In this document: positions 1 to 8,351 of the stretch, piece after piece
How the letters are laid out: each line of letters opens with the position of its first letter
Numbering within the stretch: the stretch's first letter is position 1
Origin: Isoptericola sp.
GTDB lineage: Bacteria; Actinomycetota; Actinomycetes; Actinomycetales; Cellulomonadaceae
Direction: 5' to 3'
DNA length: 64,000 bases
NCBI GenBank assembly: GCA_031180595.1
Contig: JAPSLQ010000001.1
Location: forward strand, 1-64,000
Notes under the pieces: generated by a model
The model's input: the letters and a program-made list of their open reading frames with translations, nothing else
Databases searched by the model: none
What the model was told of the DNA's origin: nothing
Program-made: the position numbers and the translations under genes

Positions 1-2
1 AC

Positions 3-119
3 GAGGCGGCGACGTCGGACACCGTGCCCGTCCCGGACGCCGCCGAGCACACGGACCGCGGGGACGGTGAGAGCGGTGCGGACGGCGCGGAGATGCCGGA
101 CCTCACCCCGGCGCGCTGA
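3..119 (+). CDS. 3' end of an upstream gene, acidic C-terminal tail only
   Basis: Frame 3 is open from the window edge to a TGA at 117-119 and encodes about 38 residues rich in Asp, Glu, Gly and Ala. It reads as a low-complexity, probably disordered C-terminal tail. A strong hairpin follows about 30 nt after the stop, as expected after a real gene end. No domain is visible, so no function can be assigned. The gene body lies outside the window. Confidence 0.5.
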   Translation, partial: EAATSDTVPVPDAAEHTDRGDGESGADGAEMPDLTPAR

Positions 120-148
120 CCGGCGCGCTGACCGGCGCGTCGCGCACC

Positions 149-187
149 GAGGGCCCGGCCGACTGCCCCGCAGGCGGCCGGGCCCTC
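149..187. terminator. bidirectional hairpin terminator
   Basis: A perfect 13-bp GC-rich stem (149-161 with 175-187) encloses a 13-nt loop between two convergent genes, the partial gene ending at 119 and the dodecin gene ending at 198. There is no U-tract, which is usual for high-GC actinobacteria. Confidence 0.7.
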
Positions 188-197
188 CTGTCCGGCA

Positions 198-407
198 TCA
201 GTCGTCGAGGACGAAGGTCACCTGGAGGTCGACCTGCCAGGCGACGATGCTGCCGTCCGACACCTCGACCTTCTGCTCCTTGACCCACGCGCCCGTGATG
301 TTGCGCACCGTCGCGCTCGCGCGGTCGATACCCACGCGGATCGCGTCCTCGAAGCTCGTGTCGGAGCGTGCGGTGATCTCCGTGACGCGTGCGACCGTCC
401 CTGCCAT
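198..407 (-). CDS. dodecin family flavin-binding protein
   Basis: A 69-residue protein of typical dodecin length. The family forms hollow dodecamers that store or buffer flavins such as FMN or riboflavin in the cytoplasm. The sequence shows the family pattern: an N-terminal strand with the 'TEITARS' motif, one helix ('FEDAIRVGIDRA'), then two strands containing 'VKEQKVEV' and 'WQVDLQVTF'. The ATG start at 407 follows GGAGG at ideal spacing. It is divergent from the methyltransferase gene at 506 and converges on the hairpin at 149-187. Membership in the family is clear; which flavin it binds cannot be read from the sequence. Confidence 0.9.
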   Translation of the reverse strand: MAGTVARVTEITARSDTSFEDAIRVGIDRASATVRNITGAWVKEQKVEVSDGSIVAWQVDLQVTFVLDD

Positions 408-505
408 GCCGTCCTCCGATCGTCGTGGCCGCCGCGGGTCGCCGGCCGGTCCTCCGAGGATCGCCCCGAGCGGTGACGCTCGCCAGAGGGCGTCACGATG
501 GAGGG

Positions 506-1114
506 ATGGGGAGAGGCGCCGGCCTGCCGACGGGCGCCGGCGGCGTCGACGACGCGGTCACGGCCGCGCTGCGCGACGTCGACCGGCGCGGTTTCCTGCC
601 GCGCGCACGCCAGCGCGCCGCGACCGACGACCGTCCCCTCGACATCGGCGAGGGGCAGACGTGCTCGCAGCCCTCCACGGTCTCGGCGATGCTGCGCCTG
701 CTCGAGGTGCCCCGCGGTGCCCGGGTCCTCGACGTGGGCGCCGGCTCGGGGTGGACGACGGCGCTGCTCGCCCGTCTCGTCGGCCCGGAAGGTCAGGTCC
801 TCGGCGTCGAGCGGCACGCGGACCTCGCCGCGTGGGGTGCCGCCAACGTGGCGCGCGCCGGCATGCCGTGGGCGCGGGTCGTCGTCGCGACGCCGGGCGT
901 GCTCGGCGCACCGCGCGACGACGGGTGGGACCGCGTGCTCGTCTCGGCCGCGGCCGACCGGCTCCCCGGCGAGCTCGTGGACCAGGTGGCCCCCGGTGGA
1001 CGGATGGTCATCCCGGTGCGGCACGCGATGGTGCTGGTCGAGCGGGACGCCCGGGGCGCGGTGCGCACGTCCGAGCACGGGACCTACTCGTTCGTGCCGC
1101 TGGTCCAGGACTGA
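506..1114 (+). CDS. protein-L-isoaspartate O-methyltransferase-like SAM enzyme
   Basis: About 202 residues. It has the PCMT-type lead-in 'GQTCSQPSTVSAM' (compare 'GQTISQPYIVA' in the family), then the SAM-binding motif 'DVGAGSGWTTALLA' and a post-motif acidic residue in 'GVERHADLA'. Family members methylate isoaspartyl residues of aged proteins. Start choice is uncertain: the track begins at 389, but the homologous region begins near residue 1 of the ATG at 506, where GGAGGG directly abuts the start; a GTG at 473 is the alternative. Divergence from canonical Pcm means that a different methyl acceptor is possible. Confidence 0.78.
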   Translation: MGRGAGLPTGAGGVDDAVTAALRDVDRRGFLPRARQRAATDDRPLDIGEGQTCSQPSTVSAMLRLLEVPRGARVLDVGAGSGWTTALLARLVGPEGQVLGVERHADLAAWGAANVARAGMPWARVVVATPGVLGAPRDDGWDRVLVSAAADRLPGELVDQVAPGGRMVIPVRHAMVLVERDARGAVRTSEHGTYSFVPLVQD

Positions 1115-1163
1115 GCCCACCCAGGCTCTTCGCAGGGCGTTCACGTCCCGTCCGGCGAGCGAA

Positions 1164-1179
1164 CCTACGGTCCCGTAGG
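1164..1179. promoter_or_regulatory. palindromic operator upstream of the desaturase
   Basis: CCTACGG-TC-CCGTAGG is a perfect inverted repeat (7-bp arms, 2-bp spacer) 78 bp before the desaturase start. Its size and symmetry suit a TetR-type repressor dimer. No such regulator gene adjoins it, so the partner would act in trans. Confidence 0.55.
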
Positions 1180-1256
1180 CTCGTCGTATCCGCACCATCG
1201 GGCAACCGCCCACCACGGCTGGGAAGTCGACGAAGACCAACCCCTGCGAGGCACGC

Positions 1257-2351
1257 ATGACCACAACCACGACCCCGACGACCACGGCCGCCGAGCGTGT
1301 CGCCGGCGCCCCGTTCACCAGCTCCTACAGCGCCCTGTCCCAGAAGGTCCGGGAGGCCGGCCTGCTGCGGCGGGCCTACGGGTACTACCTGGCCATGGGC
1401 GCTGCGCTGACGCTCGCGCTCGGCGGGCTGGTGACGGCGTTCGTGCTGCTCGGGGACTCGTGGTTCCAGCTGCTCGTCGCCGCGGGCCTCGGCATCGTCC
1501 TGACCCAGCTCGCGTTCCTCGCGCACGAGGCGGCGCACCGCCAGGTCTTCGCGTCCGGACCCGTCAACGACCGCGTCGGCCGGCTGCTCGCCAACGCCGT
1601 CGTCGGCATCAGCTACTCGTGGTGGATGACCAAGCACACGCGGCACCACGCCAACCCGAACCACGTGAGCAAGGACCCCGACGTCGCGAACGACACGATC
1701 GTCTTCACGGAGGAGGGGGCGCGCGAGCACCGCGGCTTCATGGCGCTCCTCACGCGCTACCAGGGCTGGCTCTTCTTCCCCCTGCTCACGCTCGAGGGCC
1801 TGAACCTCCACGTCACGTCCGTCCGGTCCCAGCTCAAGGGTTCTCCGGCCGACCGGGGCGCCCGCGTCCGGGAGCTGGTGACGATCGGCCTGCGGCTCGC
1901 GCTCTACCTCGCGGTCGTCTTCTGGTGGCTCTCGCCCGGCCTCGCGTTCGCGTTCCTCGGCGTCCAGCTCGCCGTGTTCGGCGTCTACATGGGTGCGTCG
2001 TTCGCGCCCAACCACAAGGGCATGGCCATGATCCCGGCCGGCAGCAAGCTCGACTTCCTGTCGAAGCAGGTGCTCACGTCGCGCAACATCCGCGGTGGCT
2101 GGACGATGAACGTGCTCATGGGCGGCCTCAACCACCAGATCGAGCACCACCTGTTCCCGAGCATGCCGAGGCCGCACCTGGCTCGTGCCCGCCGCATCGT
2201 GCGCGAGCACTGCGCCCAGCTCGGCCTCCCCTACACCGAGACGAGCCTCGCGCGGTCCTACGCGATCGTCGTCGGCTACCTGAACCGCGTCGGCCTGGCC
2301 GCGCGCGACCCGTTCGACTGCCCGATGCGGCGCAGCCTGCGCGGCTACTGA
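1257..2351 (+). CDS. membrane fatty acid desaturase (acyl-lipid/acyl-CoA type)
   Basis: A 364-residue integral-membrane di-iron desaturase that would insert a cis double bond into membrane acyl chains. All three histidine boxes are present: 'HEAAHRQ' near residue 96, 'HTRHH' near 127, and 'NHQIEHHLF' near 293, the last with the Q/N-x-x-x-H pattern typical of DesA3 and front-end-like desaturases. Hydrophobic spans occur around 45-85 and 205-245. The ATG at 1257 has a GAGG Shine-Dalgarno. A palindromic operator lies upstream. Electron-donor partners (ferredoxin or an oxidoreductase) are not adjacent. Regiospecificity cannot be decided from sequence alone. Confidence 0.9.
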   Translation: MTTTTTPTTTAAERVAGAPFTSSYSALSQKVREAGLLRRAYGYYLAMGAALTLALGGLVTAFVLLGDSWFQLLVAAGLGIVLTQLAFLAHEAAHRQVFASGPVNDRVGRLLANAVVGISYSWWMTKHTRHHANPNHVSKDPDVANDTIVFTEEGAREHRGFMALLTRYQGWLFFPLLTLEGLNLHVTSVRSQLKGSPADRGARVRELVTIGLRLALYLAVVFWWLSPGLAFAFLGVQLAVFGVYMGASFAPNHKGMAMIPAGSKLDFLSKQVLTSRNIRGGWTMNVLMGGLNHQIEHHLFPSMPRPHLARARRIVREHCAQLGLPYTETSLARSYAIVVGYLNRVGLAARDPFDCPMRRSLRGY

Positions 2352-2372
2352 GCCGCGCGGCGCCCTCGGGCG

Positions 2373-2963
2373 TCAGCGCGCCCGGTGCAGACGGCACCGC
2401 GCCTGGTAGGACTCGGTGCCCCCGACGTGCGCGGCGACGGGCCGCAGGGCGTCCCCTTCGGCGCTGACCGCGCCGGACAGGCGCACGTGGTAGGCGGCGT
2501 CGCGGCCGCACACCGCGCACACCGCCGTGAGCTTGGTGACCGACTCGGCCACGGCCATGAGGCCGGGCAACGGGTCGAAGGGCCTCCCGTCGAACGTCAC
2601 GGAGAGGCCGGCGACCACGACGACGAGGCCGCCGTCGGCGAGCCGTACCGCCACGTCGACCAGCTCGGTGCCGAAGAACTGCGCCTCGTCGACCGCGACC
2701 ATCCGGGTGCCCGGCTCCACCAGCGCGGGGATCTCCGCGGCGGAGCCGACGGTGCTCGACGCCACCTCGAGGCCCGAGTGCGACGCGACCCGTCCCGGGC
2801 CGCTGCGCGTGTCGAGCGCGTGGCCGACGACGACCACGCCCCGCCCGGCGACCTGCGCCCGGTGCACGCGCCGGACGAGCTCTTCCGTCTTGCCGGCGAA
2901 CATCGGTCCGGCGACGACCTCGAGGCGCCCGGCGCCCGGCCCGTGGTCCATGCGCTCAGTCAT
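2373..2963 (-). CDS. tdk: thymidine kinase (type II)
   Basis: A 196-residue salvage enzyme that phosphorylates thymidine to dTMP with ATP. It shows the P-loop 'GPMFAGKT' near residues 19-26, the 'DEAQFF' motif carrying the catalytic acid near 91-96, a zinc-finger half 'CAVCGRDA' near 149 and a closing Cys/His pair at the C-terminus ('CRLHRAR'). Its length matches bacterial type II kinases. It is convergent with the desaturase and lies 26 bp downstream of rne on the same strand. Some actinobacteria lack tdk, so its presence is informative about nucleotide salvage here. Confidence 0.93.
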   Translation of the reverse strand: MTERMDHGPGAGRLEVVAGPMFAGKTEELVRRVHRAQVAGRGVVVVGHALDTRSGPGRVASHSGLEVASSTVGSAAEIPALVEPGTRMVAVDEAQFFGTELVDVAVRLADGGLVVVVAGLSVTFDGRPFDPLPGLMAVAESVTKLTAVCAVCGRDAAYHVRLSGAVSAEGDALRPVAAHVGGTESYQARCRLHRAR

Positions 2964-2989
2964 AGCACCCGGGCGGGCGCCGGGGGCGG

Positions 2990-5900
2990 TCAGCCCTTGG
3001 TCAGCGTGTCCGCAGCCTCTTCAGCACCCGGCTCAGGAGCCTCTTCGGCCCCGGCTCCTTTCGACGGCGCCTCGACGACGTCCCCGGGCTCGACCGGGTC
3101 CGCCGGCGTGGCCGCGGCGTCGACGGACGTGGCCACGGGCCCGACGGGCGGCGAGGCGACGGTCTCCTCGGACGCCGAAGGAGCCTCGCCGACGTCGGTG
3201 CGCGCAGCGCCGTGCTCGTCGCGCTCGTCGTGGGCGTGCTCGTGCTCGTGCGCATGGGCCGCGGCGGCGGCGATCGTGGCGAGCGTCGCCTTGACCGCGG
3301 CGCGCGCCTCGGACTTGTCGTCCGGCAGCTTCGGCACGTCCGTGTGCGGCGCCGCCTCGGACGCCTGCTTGCCGCCGCGCTTGCGGCGCGACCGCTTGGA
3401 GCCGCCGTCGCCCTCGGGTGCCGGCTGGGACGCAGCGCGCTCGATCGGCTCGCTGTGCACGACGAAGCCGCGACCCTTGCAGTGCTCGCACGTCGAGGAG
3501 AACGCCTCGACCAGGCCCTGGCCCACCCGCTTGCGCGTCATCTGGACGAGGCCCAGCGACGTCACCTCCGCGACCTGGTGCTTGGTGCGGTCGCGGCCGA
3601 GGCACTCGACCAGGCGGCGCAGCACGAGGTCGCGGTTCGACTCGAGCACCATGTCGATGAAGTCGATGACGATGATGCCGCCGATGTCGCGCAGCCTGAG
3701 CTGACGGACGATCTCCTCGGCCGCCTCGAGGTTGTTGCGGGTGACCGTCTCCTCCAGCGTCCCGCCGGCACCGGTGAACTTGCCGGTGTTGACGTCGATG
3801 ACGGTCATCGCCTCGGTACGGTCGATGACGAGCGAGCCGCCCGACGGCAGCCAGACCTTGCGGTCCATGCCCTTGGCGAGCTGCTCGTCGACGCGGTGGA
3901 CGGCGAACAGGTCGGTGTTCTCGGTCCACCGGGAGACGCGCTCGCGCAGGTCCGGGGCGAGCTCCTCGACGTACTCCGAGATCTCGTGCCACGCGCCGTC
4001 ACCCTGGACGACGAGCGACGAGAAGTCGTCGTTGAAGATGTCGCGGACCACGCGGATCGCGAGGTCGGGCTCGCCCTGCAGGAGGGCCGGCGCCGACGTC
4101 GAGGACCGCTCCGCCTTGGCGGTGATGGCCTCCCACTGCCCCTGCAGGCGCTCGACGTCGGCACGCAGCTCGGCCTCGCTCGCACCTTCCGCCGCGGTGC
4201 GCACGATGACGCCCGCGCCGTCGGGGACGATCTCGCGCAGGATCTTCTTGAGCCGGTTGCGCTCGGTGTCGGGCAGCTTGCGGCTGATGCCGGTCATGCC
4301 GCCGCCCGGGACGAACACGAGGTAGCGCCCCGCGAGCGTGATCTGTGAGGTCAGGCGCGCGCCCTTGTGACCGATCGGGTCCTTCGTGACCTGGACGAGC
4401 ACGGAGTCGCCGGACTTCAGCGCCTCCTCGATGCGGCGCGGCTGGCCCTCGAGGCCCGCGGCGTCCCAGTTGACCTCGCCGGCGTAGAGCACCGCGTTGC
4501 GGCCCTTGCCGACGTCGACGAAGGCAGCCTCCATGCTCGGCAGCACGTTCTGGACGCGGCCCAGGTAGACGTTGCCGACCATCGACGCCTGCGACTGCTG
4601 CGAGACGTAGTGCTCGACGAGCACGCCGTCCTCGAGCACCGCGATCTGCGTGCGGCCGTCCTTCTCGCGCACGACCATCGAGCGCGTGACCGACTCGCGG
4701 CGTGCGAGGAACTCGGCCTCGGTGATGACCTGCCTGCGGCGGCCCGCGTCACGGCCCTCGCGGCGGCGCTGGCGCTTGGCCTCGAGGCGCGTCGACCCCT
4801 TGAGCGCGGTGACCTCGTCCGGCGCCCCGCGGTCCCGGGTGCGCGCGGCGGCGGCCTCGGCACGCTCGGTGCGGCTGCCGCGGCGCCGACGACGACGGCG
4901 ACGGCTCGACGACTCGATGCCCTCGTCCTCGCCCTCGGCGACCTCGGTCTCGTCCTCGTCGTCACCGGTGTCCGGCTCGTCCTCGTCGGCCGAGTCCGAC
5001 GCTCCGGAGTCGTCGTCGCCGAGGTCGTCACCCTCGGCGCGGCGGCCTCCACGCCGGCCACGACCGCCACGACGGCGGCGCCGGCGGGGACGGATGTCGC
5101 TCTCGTCGCCGTCGTCGTCCACGAGGTCCTCCGGGCCGAGGTCCACGAGCTCGACACCTTCGGCGGCGAGCTCGTCCTCGATCGCTCCGACCTCCTCGAC
5201 CGCCGCCGCGTCGTCGCCGGTCAGCTCGGCCGACGGCTCTGCGGCCGCCTCGGCCGCCGGAGCGGCCGCCTCCGGGGCGGCGGTCGTCGGAGCCGTGGAG
5301 CTCTGGGCGGCGCGCTCCTGGACGGCCGCCACGGGCGCGGTCGTCGCAGGGGCGGTCGTCTCGGGGACGGCCGCCTCGACGGCGGGCGTCTCCTCGGCCT
5401 GCCGGCCCTCGACCGGCTCGTCGTGAGGGCGCGGCGGGCCGGCGGGCGCCTGCGCGCGGCGCGGCCTGCGCGGCGCGGCCAGGTCGGGAGCCTGGAAGAG
5501 CAGCGCCGTCGTCGCGAGGCGCGGCGTCGTCGAGCCGCGACCGGTCACGGCCGGCGACGCGGACGTGCTCTGCGCCGGGGCCTCGGCGCCGGCCGGCGTC
5601 GTCTCGGCCGGCGCGGTCTCCGCCACGCCGGTCGTCCCGGCGGCCTTGGAACCGGCACCCCGGGTGCGGGTGGCCTTGCGGCGCGGCTGGTCCTCGTCCT
5701 TGGCCGTCGGCTCGACGGCGGGCTCGGCCGGCTCGGCGACGGGCTCGGCGGCCGCGGCGGCCTTCGTGGCCCCGGTCGCCTTGGACCTCGTGGTCCTGGC
5801 GGCCCTCGATCGCTTCGCCGGCTTCTCCGCGTCGGCGTGCTCCGAGGTGGCGGCCTCCGAGGTGGCGGGCTCCGAGGTGGCGGGCTCCGTCGCGGCAGGC

Positions 5901-6427
5901 TCAGCCTTGGCGCGGCGCGTGCGGGTCGCCTTCTTCCGCGCCGGGGGCTCGGCGCCGGACGCGGCGTCCGTGGCGGGGCCCTCGGGCAGCACGATCTCGT
6001 CGAGCGAGCGGACTCCCCCGGCGGCCTGCGGCTCGGCCGGGGCCGGCGCGGTGACGCGCTCGGGCAGCACGATCTCGTCGAGCGAGCCGGCCGCGGAGGC
6101 GGTCGGGCGCGTCGCGCGGCGCGACCGCTTCTTCGGCGCGGAGGGCTGCTCGGCCTCGGCGCCCGGCGCGGCGCTCTCGGGCGTCACGGGCGCCGGCGTG
6201 CTCGGCTCGGCCGCGGCGGCCTCGGGCCTCGCGACCGACGTGGCCGGAGCCGGCGTGGCCTGCGTCCCGGCGTCGGCCCGCGCGGGGAGGGTGATGCCGA
6301 AGGTCTCGGTCGCCGCAGGCGCGGTCGGCGCGGCAGTCGGACGCGTCGCGCGGCGCCGCCGCTTCGGCGCGCTCGCGCCCTGACCGGTCTCGTCGTTCTC
6401 GGTACCGGCGGTGGTGTCGGACGTCAC
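2990..6427 (-). CDS. rne: ribonuclease E/G with extended disordered arms
   Basis: About 1145 residues. The RNA-processing and decay endonuclease core runs from roughly residue 600 to 990: an S1 domain ('GNVYLGRVQNVL' near 620), the catalytic magnesium motif 'VIDVNTG' near 880 and 'IDFIDM' near 922, then the Zn-link 'CEHCKGRG' near 983. The N-terminal about 500 residues are Ala/Glu/Arg-rich, with Asp/Glu stretches and Arg clusters ('RRRRRRG') suited to RNA binding. The C-terminal tail carries a His-rich run ('HAHEHEHAH'). The track starts at 6604; I prefer the GTG at 6427 because AGGAG lies 9 nt upstream. A GTG at 6538 is also possible. N-terminal short motifs are repeated and are listed separately. 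Confidence 0.9.
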   Translation of the reverse strand: MTSDTTAGTENDETGQGASAPKRRRRATRPTAAPTAPAATETFGITLPARADAGTQATPAPATSVARPEAAAAEPSTPAPVTPESAAPGAEAEQPSAPKKRSRRATRPTASAAGSLDEIVLPERVTAPAPAEPQAAGGVRSLDEIVLPEGPATDAASGAEPPARKKATRTRRAKAEPAATEPATSEPATSEAATSEHADAEKPAKRSRAARTTRSKATGATKAAAAAEPVAEPAEPAVEPTAKDEDQPRRKATRTRGAGSKAAGTTGVAETAPAETTPAGAEAPAQSTSASPAVTGRGSTTPRLATTALLFQAPDLAAPRRPRRAQAPAGPPRPHDEPVEGRQAEETPAVEAAVPETTAPATTAPVAAVQERAAQSSTAPTTAAPEAAAPAAEAAAEPSAELTGDDAAAVEEVGAIEDELAAEGVELVDLGPEDLVDDDGDESDIRPRRRRRRGGRGRRGGRRAEGDDLGDDDSGASDSADEDEPDTGDDEDETEVAEGEDEGIESSSRRRRRRRRGSRTERAEAAAARTRDRGAPDEVTALKGSTRLEAKRQRRREGRDAGRRRQVITEAEFLARRESVTRSMVVREKDGRTQIAVLEDGVLVEHYVSQQSQASMVGNVYLGRVQNVLPSMEAAFVDVGKGRNAVLYAGEVNWDAAGLEGQPRRIEEALKSGDSVLVQVTKDPIGHKGARLTSQITLAGRYLVFVPGGGMTGISRKLPDTERNRLKKILREIVPDGAGVIVRTAAEGASEAELRADVERLQGQWEAITAKAERSSTSAPALLQGEPDLAIRVVRDIFNDDFSSLVVQGDGAWHEISEYVEELAPDLRERVSRWTENTDLFAVHRVDEQLAKGMDRKVWLPSGGSLVIDRTEAMTVIDVNTGKFTGAGGTLEETVTRNNLEAAEEIVRQLRLRDIGGIIVIDFIDMVLESNRDLVLRRLVECLGRDRTKHQVAEVTSLGLVQMTRKRVGQGLVEAFSSTCEHCKGRGFVVHSEPIERAASQPAPEGDGGSKRSRRKRGGKQASEAAPHTDVPKLPDDKSEARAAVKATLATIAAAAAHAHEHEHAHDERDEHGAARTDVGEAPSASEETVASPPVGPVATSVDAAATPADPVEPGDVVEAPSKGAGAEEAPEPGAEEAADTLTKG
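5841..5885. repeat. 15-bp tandem repeat inside rne (x3)
   Basis: Three head-to-tail 15-bp units beginning TCCGAGGTGGC encode repeated E-P/A-A-T-S units in the disordered N-terminal arm of RNase E. A degenerate fourth unit follows. It is in frame, so expansion changes arm length without disrupting the gene. Confidence 0.8.
5981..6087. repeat. two identical 29-bp direct repeats inside rne
   Basis: Identical 29-nt blocks at 5981-6009 and 6059-6087 encode the motif SLDEIVLPE twice in the RNase E arm, 78 bp apart. A related motif, 'FGITLPAR', is encoded at about 6281-6306. Each copy lies close to an Arg-rich 'RRATRPTA' or 'KKATRTRR' stretch. Confidence 0.85.
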
Positions 6428-6745
6428 TGGAATCGCTCCTGCCCCTGGCGGGCCGCCCCACACCTGCGGCCGCCGGGCGGTCGTCGTCGCGGGCGGCGGC
6501 GCCGCGAGGCGCGCCGGCCGGACGGAAGTCTCGGTCACGGCTGCATCGCCCGTTCTTCGCGGGCGCCTGGCGACCCGGGCCCCTTCATGCCCGGAAGCCG
6601 GCACCGCGTACGGAGCGGGTGCTGCAAGCTCGGGGCCGGCCGGGCGATGTGGTCCCGGCGGCCTGCCGTCCAGTATCGCACCTCCCCGGGCGTCATGAGC
6701 GTCACACGTCCAGATCGGGTTCCGGCGTGGCGTTCGCCGGACGAC

Positions 6746-6763
6746 TTGTGAAAGACTTCACGA
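6746..6763. promoter_or_regulatory. Rex-type redox operator, site 1
   Basis: TTGTGAAAGACTTCACGA matches the known Rex operator pattern TTGTGAAnnnnTTCACAA apart from the last two bases. Rex senses the NADH/NAD+ ratio and represses cyd genes in streptomycetes. The site lies 59 bp upstream of cydA. Confidence 0.8.
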
Positions 6764-6767
6764 GTGC

Positions 6768-6785
6768 TAGTGAAATCTTTCACGA
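6768..6785. promoter_or_regulatory. Rex-type redox operator, site 2
   Basis: TAGTGAAATCTTTCACGA is a second Rex-like dyad exactly 22 bp from site 1, which is two helical turns. The two dimers would therefore bind the same face of the DNA. Confidence 0.75.
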
Positions 6786-6821
6786 GCACGCCGCCCTGCA
6801 CTCCTGGACCGTGGAGACCCC

Positions 6822-8327
6822 GTGGACGTACTCGACCTGGCGCGGTGGCAGTTCGCCATCACGACCGTCTACCACTTCATCTTCGTGCCGCTCACCATCG
6901 GTCTCGCCCCCCTGGTCGCGGGCATGCAGACCGCCTGGCTGGTGACCAAGAACGACCGCTGGCTCCGCCTGACCAAGTTCTTCGGCAAGCTCCTGCTCAT
7001 CAACTTCGCGCTCGGCGTCGTGACGGGCATCGTGCAGGAGTTCCAGTTCGGCATGACGTGGAGCGAGTACTCGCGGTTCGTGGGCGACGTCTTCGGCGCG
7101 CCGCTGGCGATGGAGGCCCTCGCGGCGTTCTTCGTCGAGTCGATCTTCCTCGGGGTGTGGATCTTCGGCTGGGACCGGGTCTCGAAGAAGGTGCACCTCG
7201 CGAGCATCTGGGCGCTGGCGGTCGCGACCAACGTCTCCGCGTTCTTCATCCTGGCGGCCAACTCGTGGATGCAGCACCCCGTCGGGGCCGTCTACAACCC
7301 CGAGACCGGCCGCGCCGAGATGTCCTCGATCGGCGAGGTGCTGGCGAACAGCACGCTGTGGGCCGCGTTCCCGCACGCGGTCACGGCCGCGTTCCTGACC
7401 GCCGGCACGTTCGTCACGGGCATCGCCACCTGGTGGATGGTGCGGCTCGTCCGGACCCGACGCCCCGAGGACGTCGCGACGGCCCGCGAGGTCTACCGGC
7501 CGGCGGTGCTCGTCGGCGTCGTGACCATGCTCGTCGCCGGCGTCGGCGTCGCGGTGTCCGGCGACGTCCAGGGCAAGCTCATGTTCGAGCAGCAGCCGGG
7601 CAAGATGGCCTCCGCGGAGGCGCTGTGCGAGGGCGAGGAGGCCGCCGCGTTCTCGGTGCTCACCGTGGGCGACCTCGGCGCGGGGTGCGAGGGTGTGCGG
7701 CACCTCATCACGATCCCGGGCCTGGCCAGCTACCTGGGCACGGGCCACTTCTCGGGGCCCGAGTCGTACCTGCCGGGCGTCGAGGACGTCCAGGAGGCGT
7801 ACACCGAGCGCTACGGCGACGTGACGGCGTCGGGCGAGCCCGTGACGTACACGCCGCCGCTCGAGATCACGTACTGGTCGTTCCGGCTCATGATCGGCCT
7901 GGCCGGCTTCTCCGCGGCCCTCGCGCTCGCGGCGCTGTGGTTCACGCGCAAGGGCCGCGTGAGCGACAACCTGTGGCTCTCGCGCCTCGCGGTGGCCGCC
8001 ATCCCCGCGCCGTTCCTCGCCTCCTCTTCCGGCTGGATCTTCACCGAGGTCGGCCGCCAGCCCTGGGTCGTGGTCCCCAACCCCACGGGGATCGACCAGA
8101 TCCGCCTGCTCACCGAGCGCGGCGTGTCCACCGCCGTCCCGCCCGGGATGGTCCTCGCGTCGATGCTCACCTTCACGCTCGTCTACGGCGTGCTGGCGGT
8201 CGTGTGGTTCCGGCTCATGCGCCGCTACGCCGTGGAGGGGGCGCCCGACGTCGTCCACGACGAGTCGCCCGAGGCGCGCGCCGAGAGCGACGACGACGCC
8301 GACCGACCCCTGTCCTTCGCGTACTGA
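6822..8327 (+). CDS. cydA: cytochrome bd oxidase subunit I
   Basis: A 501-residue membrane subunit of the high-affinity quinol:O2 oxidoreductase that carries hemes b558, b595 and d. The N-terminal heme-ligand His is at residue 18 ('VYHF'), a second conserved His is near 184 ('FPHA'), and the family block 'GWIFTEVGRQPW' is near 400-412. Its length matches the short Q-loop form. The GTG start has GGAGA upstream. It is first gene of cydABDC, with 24 bp to cydB. Two Rex operators upstream predict induction at low oxygen or high NADH. Confidence 0.96.
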   Translation: MDVLDLARWQFAITTVYHFIFVPLTIGLAPLVAGMQTAWLVTKNDRWLRLTKFFGKLLLINFALGVVTGIVQEFQFGMTWSEYSRFVGDVFGAPLAMEALAAFFVESIFLGVWIFGWDRVSKKVHLASIWALAVATNVSAFFILAANSWMQHPVGAVYNPETGRAEMSSIGEVLANSTLWAAFPHAVTAAFLTAGTFVTGIATWWMVRLVRTRRPEDVATAREVYRPAVLVGVVTMLVAGVGVAVSGDVQGKLMFEQQPGKMASAEALCEGEEAAAFSVLTVGDLGAGCEGVRHLITIPGLASYLGTGHFSGPESYLPGVEDVQEAYTERYGDVTASGEPVTYTPPLEITYWSFRLMIGLAGFSAALALAALWFTRKGRVSDNLWLSRLAVAAIPAPFLASSSGWIFTEVGRQPWVVVPNPTGIDQIRLLTERGVSTAVPPGMVLASMLTFTLVYGVLAVVWFRLMRRYAVEGAPDVVHDESPEARAESDDDADRPLSFAY

Positions 8328-8351
8328 GCGCCCCGAGAACCGGAGACCCGA

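Larger units (their letters stand above)
6428..6821. other. divergent intergenic region between rne and cydA
   Basis: About 390 bp with no convincing gene. The rne-proximal half contains a small hairpin (6547-6552 with 6560-6565, loop TTCTTCG) that would lie in the rne 5' leader. Whether it takes part in autoregulation is unknown. The cydA-proximal half carries the two Rex-type operators. The track extends rne into this region from 6604, so part of it may be coding if a more upstream start is used. Confidence 0.5.

Noticed and set aside
3212-6751. Long plus-strand ORFs opposite rne (378 and 794 codons)
   Set aside because: They are shadows of the rne reading frame in high-GC DNA: Arg/Leu/Gly-rich with no domain, and fully antisense to a well-supported gene.
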